A stretch of 64,000 nucleotides of DNA from Anisakis pegreffii. Lineage: Eukaryota; Nematoda; Chromadorea; Rhabditida; Anisakidae. A model generated the notes under the pieces. It did no database searches and was not told where the DNA came from. It saw only the letters and a program-made list of their open reading frames with translations. The stretch spans positions 1 through 64,000 of the forward strand of contig JAPYMA010001110.1 in assembly GCA_035041965.1 (NCBI GenBank), in the 5' to 3' direction. Position numbers and translations under genes: made by a program. Positions 28,202 through 39,838 of this stretch are shown piece after piece. Within the stretch, counting starts at the first letter, position 1; each line of letters begins with the position of its first letter.

Positions 28202-31200
28202 CTGAAAATTCAATTTTACACTTCTTCAGTTGCAAAACAGCAAATAAGCGTACAAAAAGAAGAACATTTCTCAACTTCTCCTCTCGTCTGAGCTTATCTT
28301 ACCGAACACGACGGTTCTCTCGACCGAATTCATCTTTGAAATACTTTAGGTTACAGCTGTCGTTTCATTAATTTACAAAGTGCATTTTTGCATTAGAATG
28401 TTATAGATTATGATCAATTTCTCCGTTCCTTTATCCTCTCGGATAAACGAAAAACAACAGTGATATTGATCAATTAATCGTTCAGGTCCAGTCAGCCGAA
28501 TCTGAATGGATTTGCATAAAAATAACGCTTGAAAAATGAAAAAAATAGCATGCAGAGATCAATACATGTTCCTGAATGGAGGAGTACGGATACTTGTTCT
28601 ATATTAAGATTCGAAAATCAATAGAAGATAGCGAATGTGAATGTTTTAGAAATTTTGAATTGTTTCCGAACAAATGGAAGTTGTTTCAGCAACTCAGTAT
28701 TGTCACCAAATTCCCTAAGGAAATATGGGGAGAGGATTTTTCAATCAGAGATATTAATCCTTCACAATGTCTGACTCTATTCGTGGAAATAAGATGAATC
28801 AAGTTGATGAACAGCTAGCCATGTGTATTATACTGACAATTAAAACATGCTAACTGCTGCATGTTTGAATCAAAATTGATGCATTAAAATTTACTGAGGT
28901 ATATATAACTGAGAGTGGTAACTTCAGAAATAGCAGTACTTGAAGGCAGCTGTCCGGTTCGTGATTATGAACCTCACCTTTTTTACAATTTCACCTTAAG
29001 AATTAACTCTTTTACAAAATCACAAATGAATAACTATCTCAAAGAAATTAGCTCAAATTCACTCGAAGCAAAGTAGAAACTATCCGAAATTACTCTGAAA
29101 TCACGATTGGTCACATATGACATTCACAGGATTCGACTAAAACATGAGTATGATCGGTTTCAGTGAAAAAAATCGAAGTAACATCCACATGATAACAACA
29201 CAAGGCCTTGAAAGTGTCTTGCATAAATCGAAAATATATAAATGACTCTTTAACTGGCATCAATGAAATGTCCACTGAAGCATGATAGCGAAGAAATGCA
29301 TTGATAAATTTGCAACAGCTGTTGGTTAGTGCAATTTTAAGTCGTTGTTGATAACTTAATCTCAGGGAATGGTTCCTTAAAAATTTGTTCAACAATACAC
29401 GGAGGTATTTCCAGCAGAGTTTCGTTTTCAGAACGATTGTGCCTTGATTAGTAATCGAAAACAAAATATTTTTGTGTAACAGCAATGAAAAATTGGATGA
29501 AAGTGAAAAAAGGAACAAAATCTGATGGATTCCAATGGTATCACTGAAGAGAGATTCGTATGCGGTCATTACGTTCCATTTTTTCGTGCTGTGCGCTTTG
29601 CAACTGCGTTGTTGTTGTTATTTTAAATGTGAAGGTTAACTGCGGATGGAATGCAGCTGAGATCGTTCAGTTTGAAATCTGATATGTTGGGAAAATGAAT
29701 TATGATAGTGAATGATTTCACGCTTTTTGCGAAGAAGAGAGCAATTTTGCATCACATTCACACCTTATTAAACGATGTAATTTAGTCTGTATTTAAATGT
29801 ACTTATGACATTGCCAGTGTTCTTCAGATACCATACATCTTCGAAATTCACATCACAACCAATTTTTATCACCCACTCACAATCGTCACAAAATCGATAT
29901 CTTCTTATTGGTCACAACGTACAAGACAAGTACAAATTCATTTATCCGCACTTTTCATTTATCTATCGAACTATCTATCACTCGCACCGTTCCAAATCAA
30001 TCGTTTTCTTAATCTAAACCCAAAATCTTAACACAAAACTCTCCTATAATTTTATCATTTCGATTATTGAAAATATAATCAAAGTGAACTGTTTGACATT
30101 CGATTTCTTTCAATAATTAAATTCGTCATAAGAATTGAAACAATCAACTGAACTAATATAGGATCTACTCAAGAAAATTGGCCTCTCGCGGCATTCAGTA
30201 TGTCTGATGAAAAAAATTTCGCAGAAACAATTTGAAATTCTTCCATATCATTGGCCACCTTTTTTTCTTACAAAAAAAGCATGATTCAGATGGCATTACG
30301 AATCTGCAATACTTGATGATGGATATGAGCATTTATTGATGACTCTTTCAAAATGCATTAGTTGACTATTCGAATGCGATATCGTAGAGAAAGAAGTAAG
30401 AGCATTATGGGAAAACTTGCTGAGTTCCGATATTCAGATTATGAGTCACAGTCGAAAATATCTGATGGAATTAGGGAATAGTTTAACTGACCATAAAAGG
30501 AGTGAAATTGGCTCTTGAATCATGGAAATGCCTTTGGGCCCTTATATCTTGCATTGCGAGAGGTGTACAAAACAAAAGTGGTCATCGTTAGGAACACTCA
30601 GAGGAGTGATGAACAATTTATCTGTTCGGAACCATTTAATGAGCAATTAAATTCAATTTCGAAATGAGCATGGGTCAAATTTTCTATCACTTTATGCGCA
30701 TCAACGCAAAAATTTCAACTTCCTCATTTTTTTGGTCCCATCCTCCAAAACCGTATATATTTCTGAATGAAAAAAATTACTCGTAAAGTTCATCGAAAAA
30801 ACAAATTGAAACGTCGTTTCATTTACTTTTGCCATAGACAAAACGGACATCTGACTCAGTGACCTTCTAGTTTAAATTCCTTGAAGAGAAATTCAATAGA
30901 GATTGTTTTTAGATCGCGCGGCATCATTTGAAGCGATATCTAATATTTCTTGACTCGAAAATCTCGCGATATGCATCTTCAAGTCAAAATAAAGTTCACT
31001 CATTTACTTTTTAAATGAATCTTTTCAAAGCCAAAATTTTTACGGCCATTTCTAGGACAAATGGCACGTTCTTCTGAGCTAGAATCTCAGAAATTTCGAT
31101 GCTCGAGAAAACTTTTCATCCTAATTTTTTCAGGTACAATGCAATAATAATATTTTCGTACACCAAACAACTATAAAATGATTTCCAAAGCATAGTTCAG

Positions 31201-31262
31201 CTTAATAAAGTTATAAAGTTATATAATAAAGTTATAAGTAAAAGTTTCATGAGCAAACATAC
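28202..31262. other. Region between snpc-4 and the mbl-1 zinc-finger exon
   Basis: Should contain the remaining 3' exons of snpc-4 and possibly upstream mbl-1 exons, both on the - strand. Neither could be identified. A 152-residue open frame (29569-29111, -) is hydrophobic and unrecognised. The rest is AT-rich without clear exons. Confidence 0.4.
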
Positions 31263-34200
31263 CACATCTTCAGCCATATTCCATTTACCATAAGTTCGAC
31301 CAGGCAATGAAAATTGCTCATAACGATTTCGAATTTCGTACTGAGAGCGATTATCAAAGAACGTTGACACTGAAATAATTTATTTCATATTTTTGATGAA
31401 TACAAATCGAGGAGAATAAAGAAACCAATCAGTCTAGTCTCAATTTCAAAACGCTATTAACGAATGCAATAAATAATGCAAATATGACTTACCCACAGTC
31501 CACGGTATGATACTATTCGTTTTGAGCGCTTTTACAAGTATCAACAATTTGTTATCTTCCGCCTTCGACCATGGCCTTAAACGAATACATGTATGATCGG
31601 TTAGAATTCATATGACATTAGAAGAACCACAAATAAATAACAACAATATGCATAATAATATCAACGAGGAAGTAATAACTGGAACGAACAGACAGATAAA
31701 ATGATCACACTAATCAGAATTGCTTTTTTTAGGGATGCGAGGGGGATTCATTCTTCTATTTATTCGTTCGGGAAGGACGAAAAGGAACATGGATACATAA
31801 GGATATCAAATGAGATCAAAACTTCATTAAGAGGACAAAAATTTCTAGAAAATGAAAATGACCAAAAGCATAGTCACTCACTTAGAATATAAAAGTGGTA
31901 CAATTGAAGATTTGTATTTCTGGATACACTGAAAGGGTGTTCGTCTCGTATTCATTTGAGATGCAACAGTATTCCAGTCGATCGAATATTCTTTATTCAG
32001 CGATTGTAGAAATTTGAACTCTTTTCTAAGCCACGCGGATTTGCTCCATCTCGGGGATTGCTCATTTACCCATTTCAAACGAATTTGTTTAGCCGTTCGA
32101 GTACACAGGAACTGCAATTCTATTTCTATCATTTTCGCTGACTCTCAATTAAATTTTGCTTAAATATTCCATCAACTCATCAATGCTTAATTGAGTAATC
32201 ATCATCCCTTATCAGTATTCGATGATCAAATACGTTCAGTTTCGGAATTTCCAACGAATCGGAACATTTCGCTTGACTAATCCGATCAAACGTTGAATTG
32301 TGCATTGTTAAATTACTATCGCAGCAAGATATATTACTGCAAAAAATATCAACAATGAACGCACTCAGATAAACGCGTAAAAATTCAAAACAAAAGAGTA
32401 AAAACGAACATCAACATTCGATATTTTTAGCCAGTCCACATCACTGTAATCATTCTTATCGCATGCTAAAATCTCTTCTTTAGGCAACGATCTGAAATTG
32501 AGTGAATCGTAACGGAGATGATTACAATGAACATTTCCATCGATCAATTGTTTCCGTTGAAATTTCGAATGTATCGAACGAAATTCAATGAAAAAATTTT
32601 AAGAGTGATAATAAGTTGAATAAAAACCAACAAGTGGTAATGAATCGAACGATTCAAGTGTTCAACTCGTTTGCGCCATTGCTCTTTCTCGTCGGTGCTC
32701 GTCTCCTGACCACTTTTGCGCAGTTTTTCAAGAACACATTCACGTCTGCAGATATTAATTCGGTGCGTTTGAGATCGGTTCATCAATTCAGCATTCAAAC
32801 AATTCGATACGAATGTTGTAGTTGAGCATTGCAAGTGAGATGATGGGATGGTCATTTCAAAAGAAATGAACCAATTCAAATGTGGATATTCGATGAAATA
32901 GTGAAAAATTTTACAAAAAGAAACAAACAAACAAACTTGGCCACGAATGATTCAATTTTCTTCTCCATAACTGATTTCAAAACGGCAACATGCAATTTGT
33001 TTAGTTCCGTTGGCGTCCCTGCAATGGAAGCACTCTTAAACAACATCTTTTGAAGACCTTACAAACATGGTAATATTTAAAATCAGGTGATCATCAATCA
33101 TTAAACTCGTGCAGTTCACTGATATATTCAACTGCGAGTCATAAATGAATGGCATTCATAATAAAAACTAACAATAAAGGAAACAGAATGAAATTCAAAA
33201 AAAGATTAAAAAATAATACATTTCTTCTCCTCTCTAACCAATAAATTGTAAACGTTATCAACTGATCTTCGTTTTGCTTCGCTATTCACACTAGGCACCT
33301 ATATATGATGAATAATTAATTTTCATCCGATATCGAATTTATTTCAATTCATCTTACTTCATCAGGAAAACTTATTTGTTCGACTGAATAAAGTCTCTAG
33401 ACAACACTTTGAACGTAAGTTTCTACCACCTTTAAAAAATAATAACAACTGCGGTAATATTGATAATGACATCAATGAAATCTTGAAATGAAAGTAAAAT
33501 TATCAAAAAAATATCCAAAAAATGAGTTAACTCCTGGATGAGAAATGCGGCAGAGCAAAATAAAACAAACGACTGAATGTGAACACAAGAAAGCACTTGA
33601 AGTAAAAAACGAAGAGATCTACCATGTCGTGCAGATCTTTGAAATAAGGTGGGAAAAAGAGTTGCAGAGGAACTTTTTTGTTATCGCGCAAAGTATCATC
33701 TTCATGCTGGATTCGTTTTAGTTCCATTTCCACTAGCTTCTGAAATCAATTCAAAAGTCATTGACTACTCAATCTTTCTTCCGTCAGTTTAATTCTTATC
33801 TCACTTATACACAATTAAAATCCGACAATTCAAAAAGAGTCTTGTTAAATCTGTGTCAATTCAAAAAGAATCACATCAAATGAGATCATTTAACAAAGAG
33901 TAGTACATTCTTAATAGATCTTGAGAGGTTTTCGCTAAATTCATAAACGAAATGACTGGTAAATAAGGGGAAAATAAACGGTTAAAATATGACCATCACT
34001 GACCTGTTGCGTTTGATTCGCCCTGATAGCATGTTCAACTCGTGAAATAATTCTAAGAAGCGCGAATTCATAATGACCTTTGGCCTCCAACGTCCTAATC
34101 AACAGATTTCGATCGAATGAATTTCCACTCGTAGCCCCCTTAATCACATCGTAAAATAATAACTACGTGAAATGCCATATAGAATGACATATTCAGTTAG

Positions 34201-35305
34201 TGAAAATCAAACGAAATAAGCAGCTGAACTATGTATCATGACACTTATACGATAAAATAAAAAACGCAATCAAGCTCAAAGTCTAATGATATTATCTGTC
34301 TAAAAATTTATGACTTACGTTTATAAGTCTATATGATAAATTTCTGATGAATATTCATCCACAACGAGATGATACTTAAAATGATTCCATAAGATAGTAA
34401 TCAATATTCACTCGTACAAATTAAGTTCAAGTATACGTTAAATAAGTTATAAGTCAAATTATTCAGTATAAGTTGTCTAATTATACGTGAAAATCATGAG
34501 AAAACAATTGGAAACAAACTTGATGAATACCGAACGTTGAAGTTGATGGGATATTATTATCAAATTGCACTGAATGTTCATCTGAAATTGTTGTTCTTCT
34601 GACATGATCGCATAATCAAAACTAATATACTGCGACTTTAGTATATTGCTTAGATAAGAATAAAATTCAACAATTCAATGCACTTCACTCAGTTCATTAA
34701 GAAAGAGCCTAGATTTCCGAATTCCACGACTTTTAATAAACACTGATAGAAAACCGTAACGCGATAATTTATCAGGTACTGTGTCTATGAAAGGAAACCG
34801 GGCTACGCACAAACCTTAAGCTAAGACTAGCCCTGCTTTTGACTGAGACAGACCGTGGCGCTCAGCTTCAGACTTACCCTGGGACTGAGATTCACCCCAG
34901 GTTTACATTGAACTGAAGTGTCATGAGCAGATATGAGATGCATGCAGAGTTCACGTTGAGACTAATTGCAACGTCCCCATTGATGAACACATTAAGCTAC
35001 GAAACTAGCCCATAACGCATGACTATTCCTTTTTTGGGCAGTTTTAACTTCAATTAATCAAATTTCTTCATCATACTGAAACGATACCAAATCAGGAAAA
35101 TGATTTTTGTAACGTTTTCAATCGGAAGAGAAAACCAACCCGCATTATACACCATAATACCGATGCCTTCATCATCATCCTCTACCAGTGGTGGTAATTC
35201 CATATAATTCGAAGTATTTTGACCTTCGGCATCTTCTAGGCTTCGTTCTGATGCCATATCAGGCGTTTCAGTTGCCGCTGAGCCACATTTCGGGCTTGTG
35301 AACAT
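31263..35305 (-). CDS. snpc-4: SNAPc subunit 4 (Myb-domain snRNA gene transcription factor), 5' part
   Basis: Nine exons join in phase: 35305-35153, 34138-34004, 33739-33623, 33034-32937, 32745-32632, 32491-32410, 32111-31882, 31575-31493 and 31369-31263. Landmarks are an acidic N-terminus (LVEDDDEGIG), an FFPPYFKDLHDM block, a basic helical stretch (RECVLEKLRKSGQ), DYSDVDWLKISNVD, and then Myb-type repeats. The first repeat reads WLRKEFKFLQSLNKEYSIDW followed by NTRRTPFQCIQKY. The next begins PWSKAEDNKLLILVKAL and ends FDNRSQYEIRNRYEQF. A third starts GKWNMAEDV. SNAPC4 binds the proximal sequence element of snRNA promoters; in nematodes it also serves piRNA loci. Later Myb repeats should follow to the left but are not recognised. 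A TTTTCAG acceptor just upstream of the ATG (35331-35329) suits SL trans-splicing. Confidence 0.88.
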
Positions 35306-35539
35306 TAATGAACTGGAAACAATGAACTCTGAAAATCGATTGTTTGAGCAGTACTTTGATATCAAATACTTCTATCGAAAAGTCCAATTGTTTGTGAACT
35401 TCTGACGGAAGCTATTGAGCCTCAAGACCATGAACTTAATGAATGAAAACTGCAGACAATCCACTCGAACAAACATTAATCCTCACGTGACCCCCCTTCA
35501 AACGGTCCCTGTACCAGTGATCTTGGATAATTAGAGTCT

Positions 35540-35727
35540 ACGACAATTGACCAAGCGACATCTGCCAACACGACGTTTCGCCAAAAAAAGTTGGTCACAC
35601 AAACTTCGTCTAGGTTCAACGTAAGCGTAGCCTCAGCGTAAGCCTAAGCGTTCGCGAACGAAGTTTGTGTGACCGACTTTTTTTGGCGAAACATCGTGTT
35701 GGCAGATGTCGCTTGGTCAATTGTCGT
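35540..35727. repeat. Near-perfect palindrome: 70-bp inverted arms with a 48-bp loop
   Basis: Arms 35540-35609 and 35658-35727 are complementary at 68 of 70 positions. They begin ACGACAATTGACCAAGCGAC and end at the loop with CACACAAACTTCGT. The loop contains TAAGCC/TAGCC hexamers resembling degenerate TTAGGC telomere repeats. No target-site duplication is evident. It lies between the divergent starts of snpc-4 and PRKRIP1. It could be a foldback or MITE-type element, or a structured regulatory or RNA element. Confidence 0.95.
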
Positions 35728-35970
35728 GTTCCCGCTTATGCTTGGGGTAAAAGAAGCCAAAGTACACCCCTTATTTGCACATGAAAAATTCATTTACTAT
35801 TGTATCCAATTTTCGGTGTTCAGTACGAGTGAAAACATCTTTGGGAGTATTACGAGTTTGACTGGTTATCACTCTCCGTACCCAGTTTGGATTAGGCAGA
35901 TCGCAACGGGGACCGTTTCCCATACAAAGTATTATGCGTATTACGTCTAAATCATCCATTGCAGTTAAGT

Positions 35971-37215
35971 ATGCCTCATGAGGACAAAGAAAAAGAAGAG
36001 GAACAACGGGCTCGAACAGCCTATGACCTGATTCGCATGCGATTGGATCGACTCGAAAAAAATATTGTAATGCTTCCCAAGAATTCCAAAACTATTTCAC
36101 TTTCATGCAAAAATTGTTCCATGAGTTATTTACGCGATATGCATTTTGACTCATGTATCCCAACGAAATCAGTTTGGTGCCTGATTTCGCTACATTTATT
36201 TTTATGCTTCAGTCATCGTATAATTAAGTTCCTAGGAAATGTAGATATCGAGAAGTTGTAATGAGAACCGATCTTCACCGCGAACCGCAAAATTTTTTCC
36301 TTTTTCAAATCATGAATTTTGTGATTGTCGATTGTAAGCAAACAGATCTTCATTTGGAGGATAAACCCGTTTCAATCCCTCAACGTCGTGATGCCCGTAA
36401 GCCTCGTCCACCACCAGATTTTGTTCGCAATGTTGTTGGCTCTTCCGCTGCAGCTGGTAGTGCCGAATTCCACATCTTTCGGAATAATCGAAAACGTGAA
36501 ATGGATAGGTTCGTTTTCATGACGTTGTTGTCAGTAACACGAAGAAGCAGTCATCTATAATATAAGTGGTTGTCAATGATATGATTACAGACGGCATTCA
36601 TTCAAACATGTCAAAATACTGATTATTTAGGTTGGATTATATGAATCAAAAGGCTTTACAAGAAGAGTTGGACGCTGAGTACATTGCAAAACGGGAAAGG
36701 CAAATCAAACAGGAGGAAGAGAAAACGGCCAAAAAACGGGCCAAACGGTTACTTAGTGATTTTATTTGAGAGCTAATGATCTTTTAAAGTTCATATAAAT
36801 TTAATCCTTGATCATGTGACGACGATTACGAATGTTTATACTCTTTAGACAGCGACATAAGGAAAAGATGAAGCGGTTAAAAAAGAAGAAAATCGTCAAT
36901 AAAGGCAGTGATGGAAGTGGTAGTGAAGAAGACAGTAGTGATAGTGATGGAAATTCTTACGAAGAGTCGCGTTGTTGTGAAACGAAATCGGAACAGCCAT
37001 CGGAAAATGTGAGTGAGAGTTCGAATGATAACCGAAAGCAATCGGATGTTACCAAAACAAGCAATGAGGTTAGAAGTTGCGATGGTATTGAGAATGTTAA
37101 AGCGAATGGAGTTGAAGAAGAGGAGTCATTGCATTCTTCTTGTGCTATTGAACAGCATTCCACTTGCACAGTTCAACAGCATTCAGATAATAACCAAGAA
37201 CTTTCGAGCAAATGA
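35971..37215 (+). CDS. PRKRIP1: PRKRIP1-type spliceosomal protein, complete, 242 aa
   Basis: Four exons join in phase: 35971-36066, 36360-36508, 36631-36747 and 36849-37215 (TGA). The family core is continuous across the first three exons: LIRMRLDRLEKNI, then DKPVSIPQ, then RPPPDFVRNVVGSSAAAGSA and EFHIFRNNRKREMDRLDYM. A long Lys/Arg/Glu helix (about residues 90-135) is shared with the vertebrate protein. PRKRIP1 is a component of catalytic spliceosomes and spans the complex with its long helix. The C-terminal 100 residues are Ser/Asp/Glu-rich low complexity, not shared with the core family. The exon 2 acceptor must be TTTGGAG because the nearer CAG puts the core out of frame. An ATTGCAG acceptor six bases before the ATG (35961-35964) fits SL trans-splicing. 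Confidence 0.92.
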
Positions 37216-39838
37216 TATTCGCTCGTAGTTTCAATATTTATTCATTTTGTTTGTCGTTCGGTGATCTTACATCCTTGTTTGACATTCGTGGCACGGTCAG
37301 TTATTTCCTTTATATCATCATGTTCACTGGTCATAATCATGTGTCACGTTTATAAGTAGTATTTTGATAATTAAGAGAACTAAATTCCTCTTGACAGCTG
37401 CAGTCACAGTTACATGTAATGGGAACTTTCTTAGTGGCATTTAATGAATTGTTTCGAAAAATTGTTTAGGAAAAGAAGTTGTGGGATGTGATTTGTTGAG
37501 CATGATTAAAAGAATTTTTGTGGATCGTTGCGATGGAACAAACTCTTGCTGTCGTTTATTTGTCACTTTATTATGTTCAATAATTGTTCTTGTACAGTCA
37601 CATTGCTGTTATATTGCAATTAAGGTTTGCAAAATGTCGACCATTCGTACAATCCCGGGCGGAATTAAATCCCGGCATAGTCTTTCAATCCTGCGATCCA
37701 GTGATTTTTGAAATACAGAAGTGCCACAGGTTCAGCATATTCTTTTTGAATCAATGCGTTCTTAAGTAATCATGAGACGATTTCTTCAGCGAATCACACA
37801 AGTAAGAGCATTTTAAAATCTGGAAACAAATCATCAATCCTACAAGACAAATGCAATACGGATATGTAATCAGCAATTCAATATCTTAACTTTTTCTGTG
37901 AATACCTTGAACGGATTACGTTCGGTTGCTTATACTGAGATGGGAGGAAACCAAACATATTCCTCGACAATTTTTTTGAAATTTACAAATGCTTCAAATT
38001 AATTAAAATTCTGTTTTACGGATAGCATAATTCGTTTATGAAAATTAATTAAAACAGTTGAAATAGAGTTGTCAACGAAAGAAATGGTCATCAACATTGT
38101 AAAAAAATTGAATTAAGATTGACATACCAGCTGCTGATTCAAAGAATACAATTTAGTGAATCTTGAAATGAGCTCTGGAAGTGTTAGAGCGTTAACTGTT
38201 GAATCGTTAGAGCATTAATAGCTTGTCGATGGGATCGTTCTAATCGATATGAATTATTTACCCGTATTTGCGGCTCCTTTCTTCGTTTCTTTGTGCAAAT
38301 GCATTTCAAAGATTACTTTACGTCACAATTCTATCACAACTTTCGACATTTTGGAAATTTAACATCAAATCTATTTTCCTTGACAAAGAAATGAAATGTT
38401 CTTAAACGAATTACTTGGCATCGATGAGATAGAATCAGGGCCGTCATCCTTTTACTCCTCGAAGGTGAAATCACTGTCCGCTCACATATAATTTCTTTTC
38501 TTTCAAATGAACGATCCCTTTCTTATCTAATTTCACCGCACAGTTTACATTTCGCAATTCCGTTGTTCATTCTAACAAAAATAGTCCCAGCAGCGAGAAT
38601 GTTCATCGTTTCTGTCGTATTCTTCAATATATCCGGGCGAACTTGCATTGTTAGGAGGCGTATTTTAGGAATAGAGGTGGAATTGATGGACCATAATATT
38701 AAAGTTTATTGATGGAGGACAGTTAGTGTAACATTTATGAATGTTATTCAACTATTAATAAATTGTTCATTGAAAGTCTGATTCAATAATTTTAAGAAAG
38801 TGGAAGGGTGATTTTTTTCAATAGATGAAGAACTATAATGTCAATAAACGAGCGTAATATTTTTTGAATGGAAGTTATTAATCATAACGGTAGATTAATA
38901 ACCATAATATCAATAAGTGGAGAATATTAACCACAATAGTTATAAAAGGAAGACAAAGCAAGGTTATGAAGCAATACGAAGCAGGAGTGATGACATTATG
39001 AAATTCTTGTTCATTATTTCGGCAAAAAGGAAAGCCGAAGTGGCGCCATTGTACAACAATTGATGTTTTCATTAACAGTTGAGTGTTAGACAACAAAACT
39101 TAGTGCATATGAATGAGCTAGGACTGGTCAATGCATGGTTCGAGATGAGTATATTGCCAAAATCATGCAAAATGCCTTGTTTCGTCAAATCCGGAGATTT
39201 TTCAGAGCCTGGATCCCGGGATTAGAATGAGGATTCAAAAGTCAAGATCACGTGTGAACCCTAATTGCAATCCTATTTCTTTTAGATTTCATATCTAATG
39301 CGAAATTAAACGTTCACTATCAACGTTGAATTCGTTTTGTTTGTATATTGAATGGGATTGCTTCATTCTTTGTAATAATCCCGTCCGTTCTTGGTACTTT
39401 CGATTGATTAATCGATGACGGATTTTACTGGAAATGTAAATTTTCGTTTTTAATTAATATTTGATTGTTCACCTTTTTAAGTTGTATTTTAATTCTGATA
39501 AATAATCATTCAATCAGTCGCGTGAATTTATCGATGATCATTCAATAACACGTTCTTATGTCGTTATTTCATTACCTCCCGATAAAAGACTCCTTGTTGC
39601 AATAGCAGTTTCTCATGTTCTACCGTTGGGCTAAGCTTGTTTTTTCTAGAGCATTATTCACTTCAAATTCATGAATCTTCCGTGATGTCGAATAATTCGA
39701 GTGTTTTTTCGGCAGTTTGAATATTTTTTCTTTGTGATCCGCATTTGTATTCTAATTTTAGCCTCATTTATTTCTATTCTTCTCCTCTCCCGTGCAGCGA
39801 ACACTTTACTTCATTCAGTTGTTCCAATTGTGACACTG
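37216..39838. other. Intergenic region between PRKRIP1 and the ABHD16-like gene
   Basis: About 2.6 kb with no recognised exon. Contains the PRKRIP1 3' region, dispersed repeat copy B (38941-39254), and the presumed promoter of the ABHD16-like gene. A CCGTGCAG at 39790-39797 is a candidate trans-splice acceptor for that gene. Confidence 0.5.
38941..39254. repeat. Dispersed repeat, copy B
   Basis: Same ordered blocks and orientation as 8821-9010, with roughly 100 extra bases between the middle and last blocks. The last block reads GGATCCCGGGATTAGAATGA and continues with GGATTCAAAAGTC. The short open frames over both copies share the peptide NVITPAS, which reflects the DNA similarity and not a gene. 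Confidence 0.5.

Noticed and set aside
27907..28371. 154-residue open frame on the + strand
   Set aside because: It is antisense to the mbl-1 zinc-finger and poly-Gln exon.
31531..34147. snpc-4 exons read as several separate small genes
   Set aside because: Donors, acceptors and phases join them into one protein collinear with SNAPC4.
35669..35950. 93-residue open frame on the + strand before PRKRIP1
   Set aside because: It overlaps the right arm of the palindrome and has no continuity with the PRKRIP1 core; the family start fits 35971.
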